A DNA stretch of 17,651 bases, taken from positions 1 through 17,651 of the forward strand of contig JAEZFH010000100.1 in the NCBI GenBank assembly GCA_023437885.1, read 5' to 3'. The notes under the pieces are model-generated. The model had not been told where the DNA came from, made no database searches, and saw only the letters and a list, made by a program, of their open reading frames with translations. This stretch comes from Bacillota bacterium. GTDB lineage: Bacteria > Bacillota > Clostridia > Lachnospirales > Lachnospiraceae. The position numbers were made by a program, and so were the translations under genes. Positions 6,399 to 12,746 of this stretch are shown in pieces (position 1 is the first letter of the stretch; every line of letters starts with the position of its first letter).

Positions 6399-7817
6399 AT
6401 GAACAAACAGGCAATTGTTCTTATTACCTGTGACGAATTAAAAAAAGACACTTTAAGCTGCTATGGAAACCGAGCGATTTCTACCGTGAACATCGACGCC
6501 CTGAGAGGGAGCGGAACGGATTTTGATAATTGCTATACGACAAGTCCCTGGTGCCTGCCGGCAAGATGCTCTATTTTGACCGGCCTGTATCCCCATAACA
6601 GCGGTGCCTACAGCAATTTTAGAAAATGCCCGCTAGATACGGGAATCAACAATTTGATTAAGGAATTAAAAAACAGCGGATACCATACTTCTCTATTTGG
6701 AAAGTGTCATTTTACACCGGTCCGGTACAGTGAAACAGTTCCGGACCGGACACTGCCATATGAGGAAGAGACAAACTATTACCGTTCCCTGGGAATTGAT
6801 CACATGGATCTTCAGGATGACAAGCAGGTTTCGGTATGGTTTTATGATGATTATAGCAAGGAATTGGAGCAGGAAGGATATCTGGCTCCATACCGGGATG
6901 CCGTATGGAGTAAATCCTACCAGAAGGTATTCCCATTCCCGGGACCTGCAAGGCTTCATCCAGATATGTGGGTCGGAGATCGGGCAGCGGAATATATTAG
7001 AAACAGCAGGCAGGAGTCGCTATTTGCCTGGGTATCCTTCAGCGGCCCCCATTATCCTTTCGACGCCCCTCAGGAATACTGGGACCAGGTAGATGCGGAC
7101 AATCTTCTCCCGATGAATCTACAGGAAGGGGAGTTGGAAAGCAAGGACAGGATTCTGCACGACAGCTATTACGGAGGTGAAAAGTCCAATATTGACGGTG
7201 CAGGGCCGGCCAAGGATCGAGCTTGCAAAAACTATACGCCGGATTACTGGAAGAGGCTTCGTATCAGTTATAATGCCAATGTCAAGCTCATTGACGACCA
7301 GGTGGGTAAGATTATTACTGCTGTGAAAGAACAGTATGGAGAGAATTCGCTCATTATATTCACCGCAGATCATGGCGAGATGCTGGGAAATCACGGACTC
7401 TGGGGTAAGCATAACTGTGGCTATGAGGAAGTGTGGAAGATACCCATGATTGTAAAAGCTCCGAACCAAAGGCAAGGAAAGGTCAGAAACAGTCTGGTGA
7501 ACTCCACGGATATCCTTCCCACCTGCCTCGAGGCAGCAGGAAATGCGGGAATACCCTGCGATGGAATTAGCCTGCTGCAGGAAGGCAGAGAACGGGAGTA
7601 TACCTTTGCAGAAGGCGAAGGATATCTTGCGGTGACCGACGGCAGATATAAATATATTCATATACAGAAGGGGAAGGAGAGTTATCGGGAGCTTTTGGAC
7701 AAAGGGGCGGACCCCATGGAGTTTCAGAATTTTATCCATAACCCGGAATATATGCCGGTTCTCGCCAGACTCAGAGAAAAGGTCATCGAGCATATGATGC
7801 CGAAGCTGCTTCCTTAG
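6399..7817 (+). CDS. Cys-type sulfatase, cytoplasmic (intact tandem copy)
   Basis: Intact sulfatase of 472 residues, tandem paralogue of the frameshifted gene immediately upstream; about three quarters of residues are identical over the N-terminal region by eye. It is expected to remove sulfate from a small imported substrate in the cytoplasm, as there is no signal peptide. Visible active-site features: Asp12 in Ile-Thr-Cys-Asp-Glu-Leu, and the signature Cys52-Leu-Pro54-Ala-Arg56-Cys-Ser-Ile-Leu-Thr-Gly whose Cys52 should be matured to formylglycine. Further on are Gly-Lys102-Cys-His104, Thr322-Ala-Asp-His-Gly-Glu327 and Gly-Lys337-His-Asn. The C-terminal subdomain carries Asp-Gly-Arg-Tyr-Lys-Tyr-Ile-His and Asp-Pro-Met-Glu-Phe-Gln-Asn. 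It is only distantly like the sulfatase at 2984-4558, so the operon likely desulfates two positions or two sugars. A hairpin follows the stop codon. The sulfated substrate cannot be specified from the sequence. Confidence 0.92.
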   Translation: MNKQAIVLITCDELKKDTLSCYGNRAISTVNIDALRGSGTDFDNCYTTSPWCLPARCSILTGLYPHNSGAYSNFRKCPLDTGINNLIKELKNSGYHTSLFGKCHFTPVRYSETVPDRTLPYEEETNYYRSLGIDHMDLQDDKQVSVWFYDDYSKELEQEGYLAPYRDAVWSKSYQKVFPFPGPARLHPDMWVGDRAAEYIRNSRQESLFAWVSFSGPHYPFDAPQEYWDQVDADNLLPMNLQEGELESKDRILHDSYYGGEKSNIDGAGPAKDRACKNYTPDYWKRLRISYNANVKLIDDQVGKIITAVKEQYGENSLIIFTADHGEMLGNHGLWGKHNCGYEEVWKIPMIVKAPNQRQGKVRNSLVNSTDILPTCLEAAGNAGIPCDGISLLQEGREREYTFAEGEGYLAVTDGRYKYIHIQKGKESYRELLDKGADPMEFQNFIHNPEYMPVLARLREKVIEHMMPKLLP

Positions 7818-7827
7818 TAAAACCGGG

Positions 7828-7871
7828 GGCTAACACCGTCCTCCCGCCGGAGTAGGAGGGCGGTTGCAGCC
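7828..7871 (+). terminator. Hairpin after the sulfatase genes, probable terminator
   Basis: GGCT (7828-7831) and ACCGTCCTCC (7835-7844) pair with GGAGGGCGGT (7855-7864, one G-U) and AGCC (7868-7871), giving a strong GC-rich stem just after the stop codon. It is followed by CTTTAGTGTTCT, a weak U tract, so termination may be incomplete or need other factors. Its place at the end of the left operon, before the regulator's own promoter, supports a terminator role. Confidence 0.5.
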
Positions 7872-7880
7872 TTTAGTGTT

Positions 7881-7932
7881 CTGACACGCTCCTAATTAGG
7901 TTAACAACATTGCTTAAAGATCAACGTGTCAG
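7881..7932 (+). promoter_or_regulatory. Dyad-rich region upstream of the AraC-type regulator
   Basis: CTGACACG (7881-7888) and CGTGTCAG (7925-7932) form a perfect 8-bp inverted repeat with a 36-nt spacer. The spacer holds a perfect 10-bp palindrome, CCTAATTAGG (7891-7900). The array lies about 40-90 bases before the -10 box at 7974. It may be an operator for autoregulation or activation; a secondary structure linked to the preceding terminator is the alternative. Confidence 0.4.
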
Positions 7933-7950
7933 TCCATTAGTAATGAGGCC

Positions 7951-7979
7951 ATAATTTTGACTTATATTTCTGTTATAAT
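7951..7979 (+). promoter_or_regulatory. Extended -10 promoter for the AraC-type regulator
   Basis: TATAAT at 7974-7979 is a perfect -10 box and is preceded by TG at the extended -10 position (TGTTATAAT). The hexamer 17 bases upstream is ATAATT (7951-7956), a poor -35. A closer TTGACT at 7957-7962 is at only 11 nt spacing, too short for a standard promoter. Transcription would begin near 7985-7988, which bears on the choice of start codon of the next gene. Confidence 0.55.
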
Positions 7980-8013
7980 GAAGAGTGGCAGAAGAGAAAC
8001 TTTTCAGGAGTTT

Positions 8014-8019
8014 GGGGGA
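8014..8019 (+). promoter_or_regulatory. Ribosome binding site favouring the TTG start at 8027
   Basis: GGGGGA lies about 7 nt before an in-frame TTG at 8027. The upstream GTG at 7985 has no ribosome binding site and sits at the predicted transcription start, so it could be used only on a leaderless mRNA. Confidence 0.45.
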
Positions 8020-8026
8020 AATTGTA

Positions 8027-10300
8027 TTGAAGCATAGCAAGTGGTGGATTAAGTTTTTGATATCTTATATTTATATCGGAATATTCCCTGTCCTCTTGTT
8101 GGGGATATTTTTCTATTCCGGCTACAAAATGTCCGTATATAAGGAGATAGAGAACAGCAACTATTCTTTTTTAACCCAGGCGCTGTATAAAACGGATAAT
8201 ATGGTTGAAAAGATGAATAGTATTGCATACCATTTATCCGGCACCTATGCGGAAGGAAACGACCTGAGAGAGTATTCCGGCAGAATGCCGGAGGTAGATG
8301 ATGCCATCATTATGCAGCAATTGAAAACTTACAATGGTTTAATAGAAGGAGTACCAATCCAGACGCTTTTATATATACGTGGAGGCAAATACATCTACAC
8401 GGAAGACGGAAAAACACTCTATATGGATTTTGAAGCATCGAAGAAGGATTACGGAGATCTGACCATGAGCTCCTTCTTCGGAATGATCAATTCCCTAAAA
8501 TACAACACATCGATTAAGTTGTACCAGCCGGAAGGAGACGATTCTCAGAACCAATCCCTGGTTTATTATCTATATCCGGTTCCCTACATGGAGAGCCTGC
8601 CGGTGGCTACACTCTGCTTTTCTGTGCAGTATTCAGATATGTACGGGGCCCTTGAGAACTATCTGGGATCACTGTCGGCCGATGTTTACCTTTATAACGA
8701 ATACTACCGCAACATATTTTCTTCTGCCTTGAATAAAATAAAGGCGGAGGATCGGACCCGCCTGGAAGAGGCTGTGGCCAATATCAAAGGGACCGGAGTG
8801 TTTGAGAGGAAGATAGACAATAAAAGCTATGTGATTATGCGCGGAGTTTCTCTGAACTCCGGTTTTAGTATTGTGACAGTCAGTGAGAAGGAGGCCTTTT
8901 ACAGCCGGGCGGATTCCTTTGAAAAGACAATGCTTATCGTGGTGGTATTGCTCAGTGCCATAGCGGTGGCACTGGCAATTGTCCTTTCCAAACGATCTTA
9001 TAACCCGATTAAGCAGCTGCTGCATGAGGTAACTGGGAAAAATATGCCGGAGGATGAAAAGAGTCTCAATGAATTTGAGATTATCCAAAGTTATTGGTCC
9101 GATATCAAGCATAAGAACCAGGAGCTGAACAGCCTTGTGGACCGGCAGAGGCCGATTATTGTTGCATCCGCGCTGCATACTCTTTTGGAGAGACGGATCT
9201 CTGATTCGGAGGAAATTGATTTTGTTCTTAAATCAGCTAATATCAGCTTGCTTCATCCCTATTTCTTCGTGATAATGATCCCGCTTCCGCTACCGGATTC
9301 TATGGAGCAGGATATCAGTAAAAGTATTCTTTCCCTGGTGCACGGGAGGGTGAATCCACTTTGGCATTTGTACGGGATCGATATGATTATGGAGAACAGC
9401 ATTGCGGTAATCGTAAACTGTGCAGCAAAGGAAATCGAGGGAGAAGATGCTCGGAAAACAGTTGCCGGATTAATTCAGAGTGAGATACTAAAGATATGGA
9501 GGGACGGGTTAAACCTGATGGTCGGACGTATCTATGAGCAAACCTCTGATATTAATGCTTCTTATATAGAGACGACGGTAATCGCCTCAGATTATCCCAT
9601 AAGAGGTACCTCCGAGATCATATGCTTTGAGCAGATCAGCCAGGGAAAGCAGGATAATAAGTATCCGGTGCTGGAGCAGGCCATCTATATCCAGTGTATT
9701 AAGCAGGCAAATAAGGATGCAGCCTTAAAAGCCTTAGAGGAAATGATAGGTGTGATATCCGATACGGGCTCCTATTTGATTACCCAGTGCCTGTGTTACG
9801 ATATCATCAACATGATTATTAAGACGGTCAACCAGCTGAAGGGTTTTGATATGAACCGGCTTGAGATCAAGAGGATGTGTGCCTTTTCCAGCCTGGAGGA
9901 GTTTCGTCAAAGCTGTATTACGGTAACGGAGCTGATCTGTGATCAGTATGAATCCTTTAAGGAAAGTGAGCATCTCAAATTGCGGTCGGGAATTATCAAT
10001 TATGTCAGCTCCAATTACACCGAGCTCTCCATGTGTCTGGATGATGTGGCCAATCAGTTTGATGTTACAGCCAATTATGTAAGCCGATTCTTCAAGCAGG
10101 AGACAGGCTGTTCCTTTATCCAGTATATTACGATGCTTAGAATGGATCGCGCCAAGGAACTGCTGATTACCACGGATATTCAGGTTAAGGAGATTGTCAG
10201 CTCCATCGGATACATTGATGTGGCTAATTTCATACGCAAGTTCAAATCCTATGAAGGCATTACGCCGAATCAGTACAGGGAAGCGATGAGAGGAAGATAG
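8027..10300 (+). CDS. Membrane-anchored AraC-family transcriptional regulator
   Basis: Large one-component regulator (757 residues from TTG 8027; 771 if GTG 7985 is used). The order is a short basic start, a membrane span at about residues 8-30, and an extracellular sensor region to about 300 of the kind found in Cache-like sensors. A second span at about 302-322 is followed by a cytoplasmic linker and a C-terminal AraC-type double helix-turn-helix at about 655-757. The DNA-binding part is clear: Leu-Asp-Asp-Val-Ala-Asn-Gln-Phe-Asp-Val-Thr-Ala-Asn-Tyr-Val-Ser-Arg-Phe-Phe-Lys, then Val-Lys-Glu-Ile-Val-Ser-Ser-Ile-Gly-Tyr and Gly-Ile-Thr-Pro-Asn-Gln-Tyr-Arg. Such proteins sense sugars outside the cell and control nearby LplABC-type operons (family knowledge). 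It stands between the sulfatase operon and the second transporter operon, so either or both may be targets (inference). It has its own promoter and a strong terminator, so it is probably monocistronic. Confidence 0.88.
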   Translation: MKHSKWWIKFLISYIYIGIFPVLLLGIFFYSGYKMSVYKEIENSNYSFLTQALYKTDNMVEKMNSIAYHLSGTYAEGNDLREYSGRMPEVDDAIIMQQLKTYNGLIEGVPIQTLLYIRGGKYIYTEDGKTLYMDFEASKKDYGDLTMSSFFGMINSLKYNTSIKLYQPEGDDSQNQSLVYYLYPVPYMESLPVATLCFSVQYSDMYGALENYLGSLSADVYLYNEYYRNIFSSALNKIKAEDRTRLEEAVANIKGTGVFERKIDNKSYVIMRGVSLNSGFSIVTVSEKEAFYSRADSFEKTMLIVVVLLSAIAVALAIVLSKRSYNPIKQLLHEVTGKNMPEDEKSLNEFEIIQSYWSDIKHKNQELNSLVDRQRPIIVASALHTLLERRISDSEEIDFVLKSANISLLHPYFFVIMIPLPLPDSMEQDISKSILSLVHGRVNPLWHLYGIDMIMENSIAVIVNCAAKEIEGEDARKTVAGLIQSEILKIWRDGLNLMVGRIYEQTSDINASYIETTVIASDYPIRGTSEIICFEQISQGKQDNKYPVLEQAIYIQCIKQANKDAALKALEEMIGVISDTGSYLITQCLCYDIINMIIKTVNQLKGFDMNRLEIKRMCAFSSLEEFRQSCITVTELICDQYESFKESEHLKLRSGIINYVSSNYTELSMCLDDVANQFDVTANYVSRFFKQETGCSFIQYITMLRMDRAKELLITTDIQVKEIVSSIGYIDVANFIRKFKSYEGITPNQYREAMRGR

Positions 10301-10325
10301 CCCTGGAGCTAAAAACTATTCCAAG

Positions 10326-10369
10326 GCAGCAGTAGATAAGCATTGATACTTATTTACTGCTGCTTTTTT
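10326..10369 (+). terminator. Strong intrinsic terminator after the AraC-type regulator
   Basis: GCAGCAGTAGATAAG (10326-10340) pairs with CTTATTTACTGCTGC (10349-10363), a 15-bp stem with one G-U and an 8-nt loop, followed at once by TTTTTT (10364-10369). Confidence 0.92.
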
Positions 10370-10410
10370 ATTACATAGGAAAGTCCTTTGAACTTTCGTA
10401 TATAATAAAA

Positions 10411-10640
10411 AGCCCTCCGGGCAGGATGCGCACTCGCACGAACGGTATTATAAGGAATAGTCACTATGCCTGCTATACCGGCCGCGCTCAGCCCGAGAGT
10501 CCGCAAGCGGACTCTTAGTTCATTTCGTTACAGAAGGCTACATTTGCGCATCTTGTGAAGCGGAGTATCCTCGACATGAAGGAAGAGCGAGTAAAAATGG
10601 CGTGCCCAAATGTCGCAGGCTGAACTGTAACTAGTTTTAC
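10411..10640 (+). repeat. Highly structured intergenic element, possible MITE-like repeat or RNA
   Basis: No coding capacity is apparent. An outer pair CAGGATGCGCA (10422-10432) with TGCGCATCTTG (10545-10555, one G-U) encloses CGGTAT/ATACCG (10443-10448 with 10475-10480). It also encloses a tight hairpin AGAGTCCGC-AA-GCGGACTCT (10496-10515). Further right are CGACAT/ATGTCG (10572-10577 with 10610-10615) and ACTCGC/GCGAGT (10432-10437 with 10587-10592). The right end holds the 16-base string found also at 2912-2927. The nested dyads and the shared edge suggest a dispersed palindromic element or a structured RNA. The boundaries given are approximate. Confidence 0.5.
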
Positions 10641-10838
10641 CTATTCTGATATTTTTACATATTGAAAATAATGAAATCTACATATGCAACAAGAATTACA
10701 GATTGAGACTTGCCTCGGAGGTGAATAAAATAGCAATATCAGCCGGAAAGCCGGAAAGGCAATCGATGCCACAGACGGCAAAGCAGGCAGGCCCTGGCCT
10801 ACCGGTTTAAGAAATTAGTAAGAAAGTAGGAATAAATT
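10641..10838 (+). other. Leader region of the second transporter operon
   Basis: No gene is supported. AATAAT at 10667-10672 with TTCTGA 17 bases upstream is a weak promoter candidate. A strong ribosome-binding-like stretch, CGGAGGTGA (10715-10723), is not followed by a usable start codon at the right distance. A GTG at 10721 would open 29 codons to TAA but overlaps that site. A short palindrome, AGGCCCTGGCCT, lies at 10789-10800. The binding site used by the permease gene is the modest GTAGGA at 10826-10831. Confidence 0.35.
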
Positions 10839-11792
10839 ATGGCAAGGGATTTGGAAATTATGAAACCGCCTCAGGCAACACAAGGATTAGGAATAAGACT
10901 AAAGAAAAATTTTGTCCGGTACCGGTATATCTATCTGATGCTAGCTCCTGTTTTGTTGTATTTCATTATATTTTGCTACGGGCCGATGACAGGAGTCGCC
11001 ATTGCATTTAAGAATTATAAGCCGGCCCTGGGGTTTGCCGGCAGTAAATGGGTTGGCATGAAACATTTTGTGGATTTCCTTACCGGACCTTATGCATGGC
11101 GGTTGATTCGCAATACTTTGCTGATCAACATTTTCCAGATTATCTTCGCATTCCCGGCTCCGATTATACTGGCTCTTCTGATTAATGAAATCAGAGCGAA
11201 GCACTATAAAAAGCTGGTCCAGACCATCAGCTACATGCCGCATTTCATCTCCCTGGTGGTTATCTGCGGTCTGTTGGGAACCTTCTGCAGAACGGACGGA
11301 CTGTTTAACGACATATTGGCAGCGCTAGGCTTTGAACGTTTCAATTTACTGGCTAATGCGGCGTTATTTCGGCCGATTTATGTGGCCAGCGGTATTTGGC
11401 AGGAGGCAGGATGGGGCAGTATCATCTACCTGGCGACACTTTCCACGGTGGATCCTGGGCTGCATGAGGCGGCCGCAATTGACGGAGCCAACCGATTCCG
11501 CAGGATGATCCACATATCTTTCCCTAGCCTGGTTCCGATCATTATAGTGCAGTTTATCATGAGAATGGGCAATATTTTGACCCAGGGCTTTGAAAAGGTA
11601 TTCCTGCTCTATTCACCTGTAACCTATGATCCGGCAGACATCATTTCCACCTATATCTATAGGCAGGGGCTGGAGCTGACCAATTATAGCTTCGGTACGG
11701 CAGTCGGGATCTTCAATTCGGTAATAAACATAATTATATTAATTCTGGTAAACAGCATTTTCCGGAAGAATTCAGAGCAAAGCTTGTGGTAA
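10839..11792 (+). CDS. CUT1-type sugar ABC transporter permease, LplB-like (second system)
   Basis: First membrane subunit of a second sugar importer, 317 residues. The cytoplasmic N-terminus is longer than in the permease at 915-1835 (about 20 extra basic residues). It leads to a first span (Tyr-Leu-Met-Leu-Ala-Pro-Val-Leu-Leu-Tyr-Phe-Ile-Ile-Phe) and the conserved Tyr-Gly-Pro-Met-Thr-Gly-Val-Ala-Ile-Ala-Phe-Lys. The middle contains Leu-Ala-Leu-Leu-Ile-Asn-Glu-Ile-Arg and Tyr-Met-Pro-His-Phe-Ile-Ser. The EAA loop that contacts the ATPase starts at Glu210 (EAAAIDGANRFRRMIHISFP). The start ATG follows GTAGGA at 10826-10831. Its stop is 12 nt before the next permease start, so the two are translated from one message. 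It is a paralogue of the left-hand system with many shared blocks. The substrate is probably an oligosaccharide (inference). Confidence 0.9.
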   Translation: MARDLEIMKPPQATQGLGIRLKKNFVRYRYIYLMLAPVLLYFIIFCYGPMTGVAIAFKNYKPALGFAGSKWVGMKHFVDFLTGPYAWRLIRNTLLINIFQIIFAFPAPIILALLINEIRAKHYKKLVQTISYMPHFISLVVICGLLGTFCRTDGLFNDILAALGFERFNLLANAALFRPIYVASGIWQEAGWGSIIYLATLSTVDPGLHEAAAIDGANRFRRMIHISFPSLVPIIIVQFIMRMGNILTQGFEKVFLLYSPVTYDPADIISTYIYRQGLELTNYSFGTAVGIFNSVINIIILILVNSIFRKNSEQSLW

Positions 11793-11804
11793 GGGGGCAA
11801 AAAG

Positions 11805-12680
11805 ATGATTGAAAATAAAACAATGGGTGATAGAATTTTCGGGATGATCATCTATGGGATCATGGGGATACTTTCCTTTCTGTGCCTCTATCCCATGCTG
11901 CATGTGATATTTGCATCCATCAGCGATCCGATTCAACTGATGAGGCACAGCGGGGTACTGTTGCGTCCCCTCGGCTTCTCTGCGGAGGGTTACCGGGTGG
12001 TATTTCAAAATCCCAACATTCCCACCAGCTACCTGAACACCATAATCTATGTTACGGTGGGCGTGTCAATCAATATTATTCTGACAACCATGGGAGCCTA
12101 CGCATTATCCAGGAAAGGCTATATGTTCAAAAGGAGCATTACCTTTCTGATAATATTCACCATGTATTTCAGCGGGGGGATGATACCGAACTTTCTTCTG
12201 GTGAAGCAGCTGGGACTCTACAATTCTATATGGGCTCTTGTATTGCCCGGAGCGATCTCCGTCTGGAATATGATTGTGATGAAAACCAGCTTTCAGGCCA
12301 TTCCCCTCAGCCTGGAGGAATCAGCGAGAATAGACGGGGCCAATGATTTTGTTATACTATGGAAGATCTTTCTTCCTGTATCCAAGGCAACAATCGCCGT
12401 TATGCTGCTGTTCTATGCCGTCGGACATTGGAATTCCTGGTTTAATGCGATGATATACTTAAGAGACCGGGGCAAGTACCCGCTGCAGCTGATCATGAGG
12501 GAGATTCTGATATCCAATTCCTCCAGCGGAAATATAATAGAGGACGCGGATACGCTGTTTTTGCAGGAGGTTATTAAATATGCCACAATCGTAATTTCCA
12601 CCGTTCCGATTCTTTGTATCTATCCCTTTGTGCAAAAATATTTCATGACGGGGGTTATGATGGGGTCGTTGAAGGAATAA
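11805..12680 (+). CDS. CUT1-type sugar ABC transporter permease, LplC/YtcP-like (second system)
   Basis: Second membrane subunit of the importer, 291 residues, partner of the permease just upstream. It has a short N-terminus and a first span (Ile-Met-Gly-Ile-Leu-Ser-Phe-Leu-Cys-Leu-Tyr-Pro-Met-Leu). Family blocks follow: Leu-Ser-Arg-Lys-Gly-Tyr and Phe-Thr-Met-Tyr-Phe-Ser-Gly-Gly-Met-Ile-Pro-Asn. The EAA-type loop begins at Glu172 (ESARIDGANDFVILWKIFLP), and the ending is Gly-Val-Met-Met-Gly-Ser-Leu-Lys-Glu. The ribosome binding site AGGGGG (11792-11797) overlaps the stop of the previous gene, fitting translational coupling. A small hairpin and then the binding-protein gene follow, completing the transporter. 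As in the left operon, no ATPase gene is present. Confidence 0.9.
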   Translation: MIENKTMGDRIFGMIIYGIMGILSFLCLYPMLHVIFASISDPIQLMRHSGVLLRPLGFSAEGYRVVFQNPNIPTSYLNTIIYVTVGVSINIILTTMGAYALSRKGYMFKRSITFLIIFTMYFSGGMIPNFLLVKQLGLYNSIWALVLPGAISVWNMIVMKTSFQAIPLSLEESARIDGANDFVILWKIFLPVSKATIAVMLLFYAVGHWNSWFNAMIYLRDRGKYPLQLIMREILISNSSSGNIIEDADTLFLQEVIKYATIVISTVPILCIYPFVQKYFMTGVMMGSLKE

Positions 12681-12703
12681 TTAACGGAGAAATACTCCGT
12701 TGA
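12681..12703 (+). other. Intercistronic hairpin before the binding-protein gene
   Basis: AACGGAG (12683-12689) pairs with CTCCGTT (12695-12701) around an AAATA loop, with two further weak pairs outside. No T run follows. It lies between the last permease and the binding-protein gene and may protect or process the highly needed downstream message. Confidence 0.4.
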
Positions 12704-12746
12704 TGATAGACAAAATCCAAAGATTTGAATTTAAGGAGGTAAAGTT

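Noticed and set aside
7119..7793. Open frame of 224 codons on the - strand inside the third sulfatase
   Set aside because: A shadow of the conserved sulfatase coding sequence; no recognisable domain and no supporting start signal.
4911..7817. Sulfatase genes as phosphonate hydrolases or phosphoglycerol transferases of the same superfamily
   Set aside because: The C-x-P-x-R signature with an intact Cys fits formylglycine sulfatases, and phosphoglycerol transferases (LtaS type) have Thr at this place and multiple membrane spans. Phosphonate monoester hydrolases also use formylglycine, so a small chance remains.
7957..7979. Promoter using TTGACT as -35 with TATAAT
   Set aside because: Spacer of 11 bases is too short; the extended -10 form without a good -35 explains the site better.
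10388..10406. Promoter from TTGAAC and TATAAT before the structured element
   Set aside because: The two boxes are only 7 bases apart, and no acceptable -35 lies 16-18 bases upstream of the TATAAT.
10411..10640. Known riboswitch or T-box leader
   Set aside because: No T-box sequence, specifier-like layout or recognised riboswitch core was seen, and no terminator follows the structure before the permease gene.
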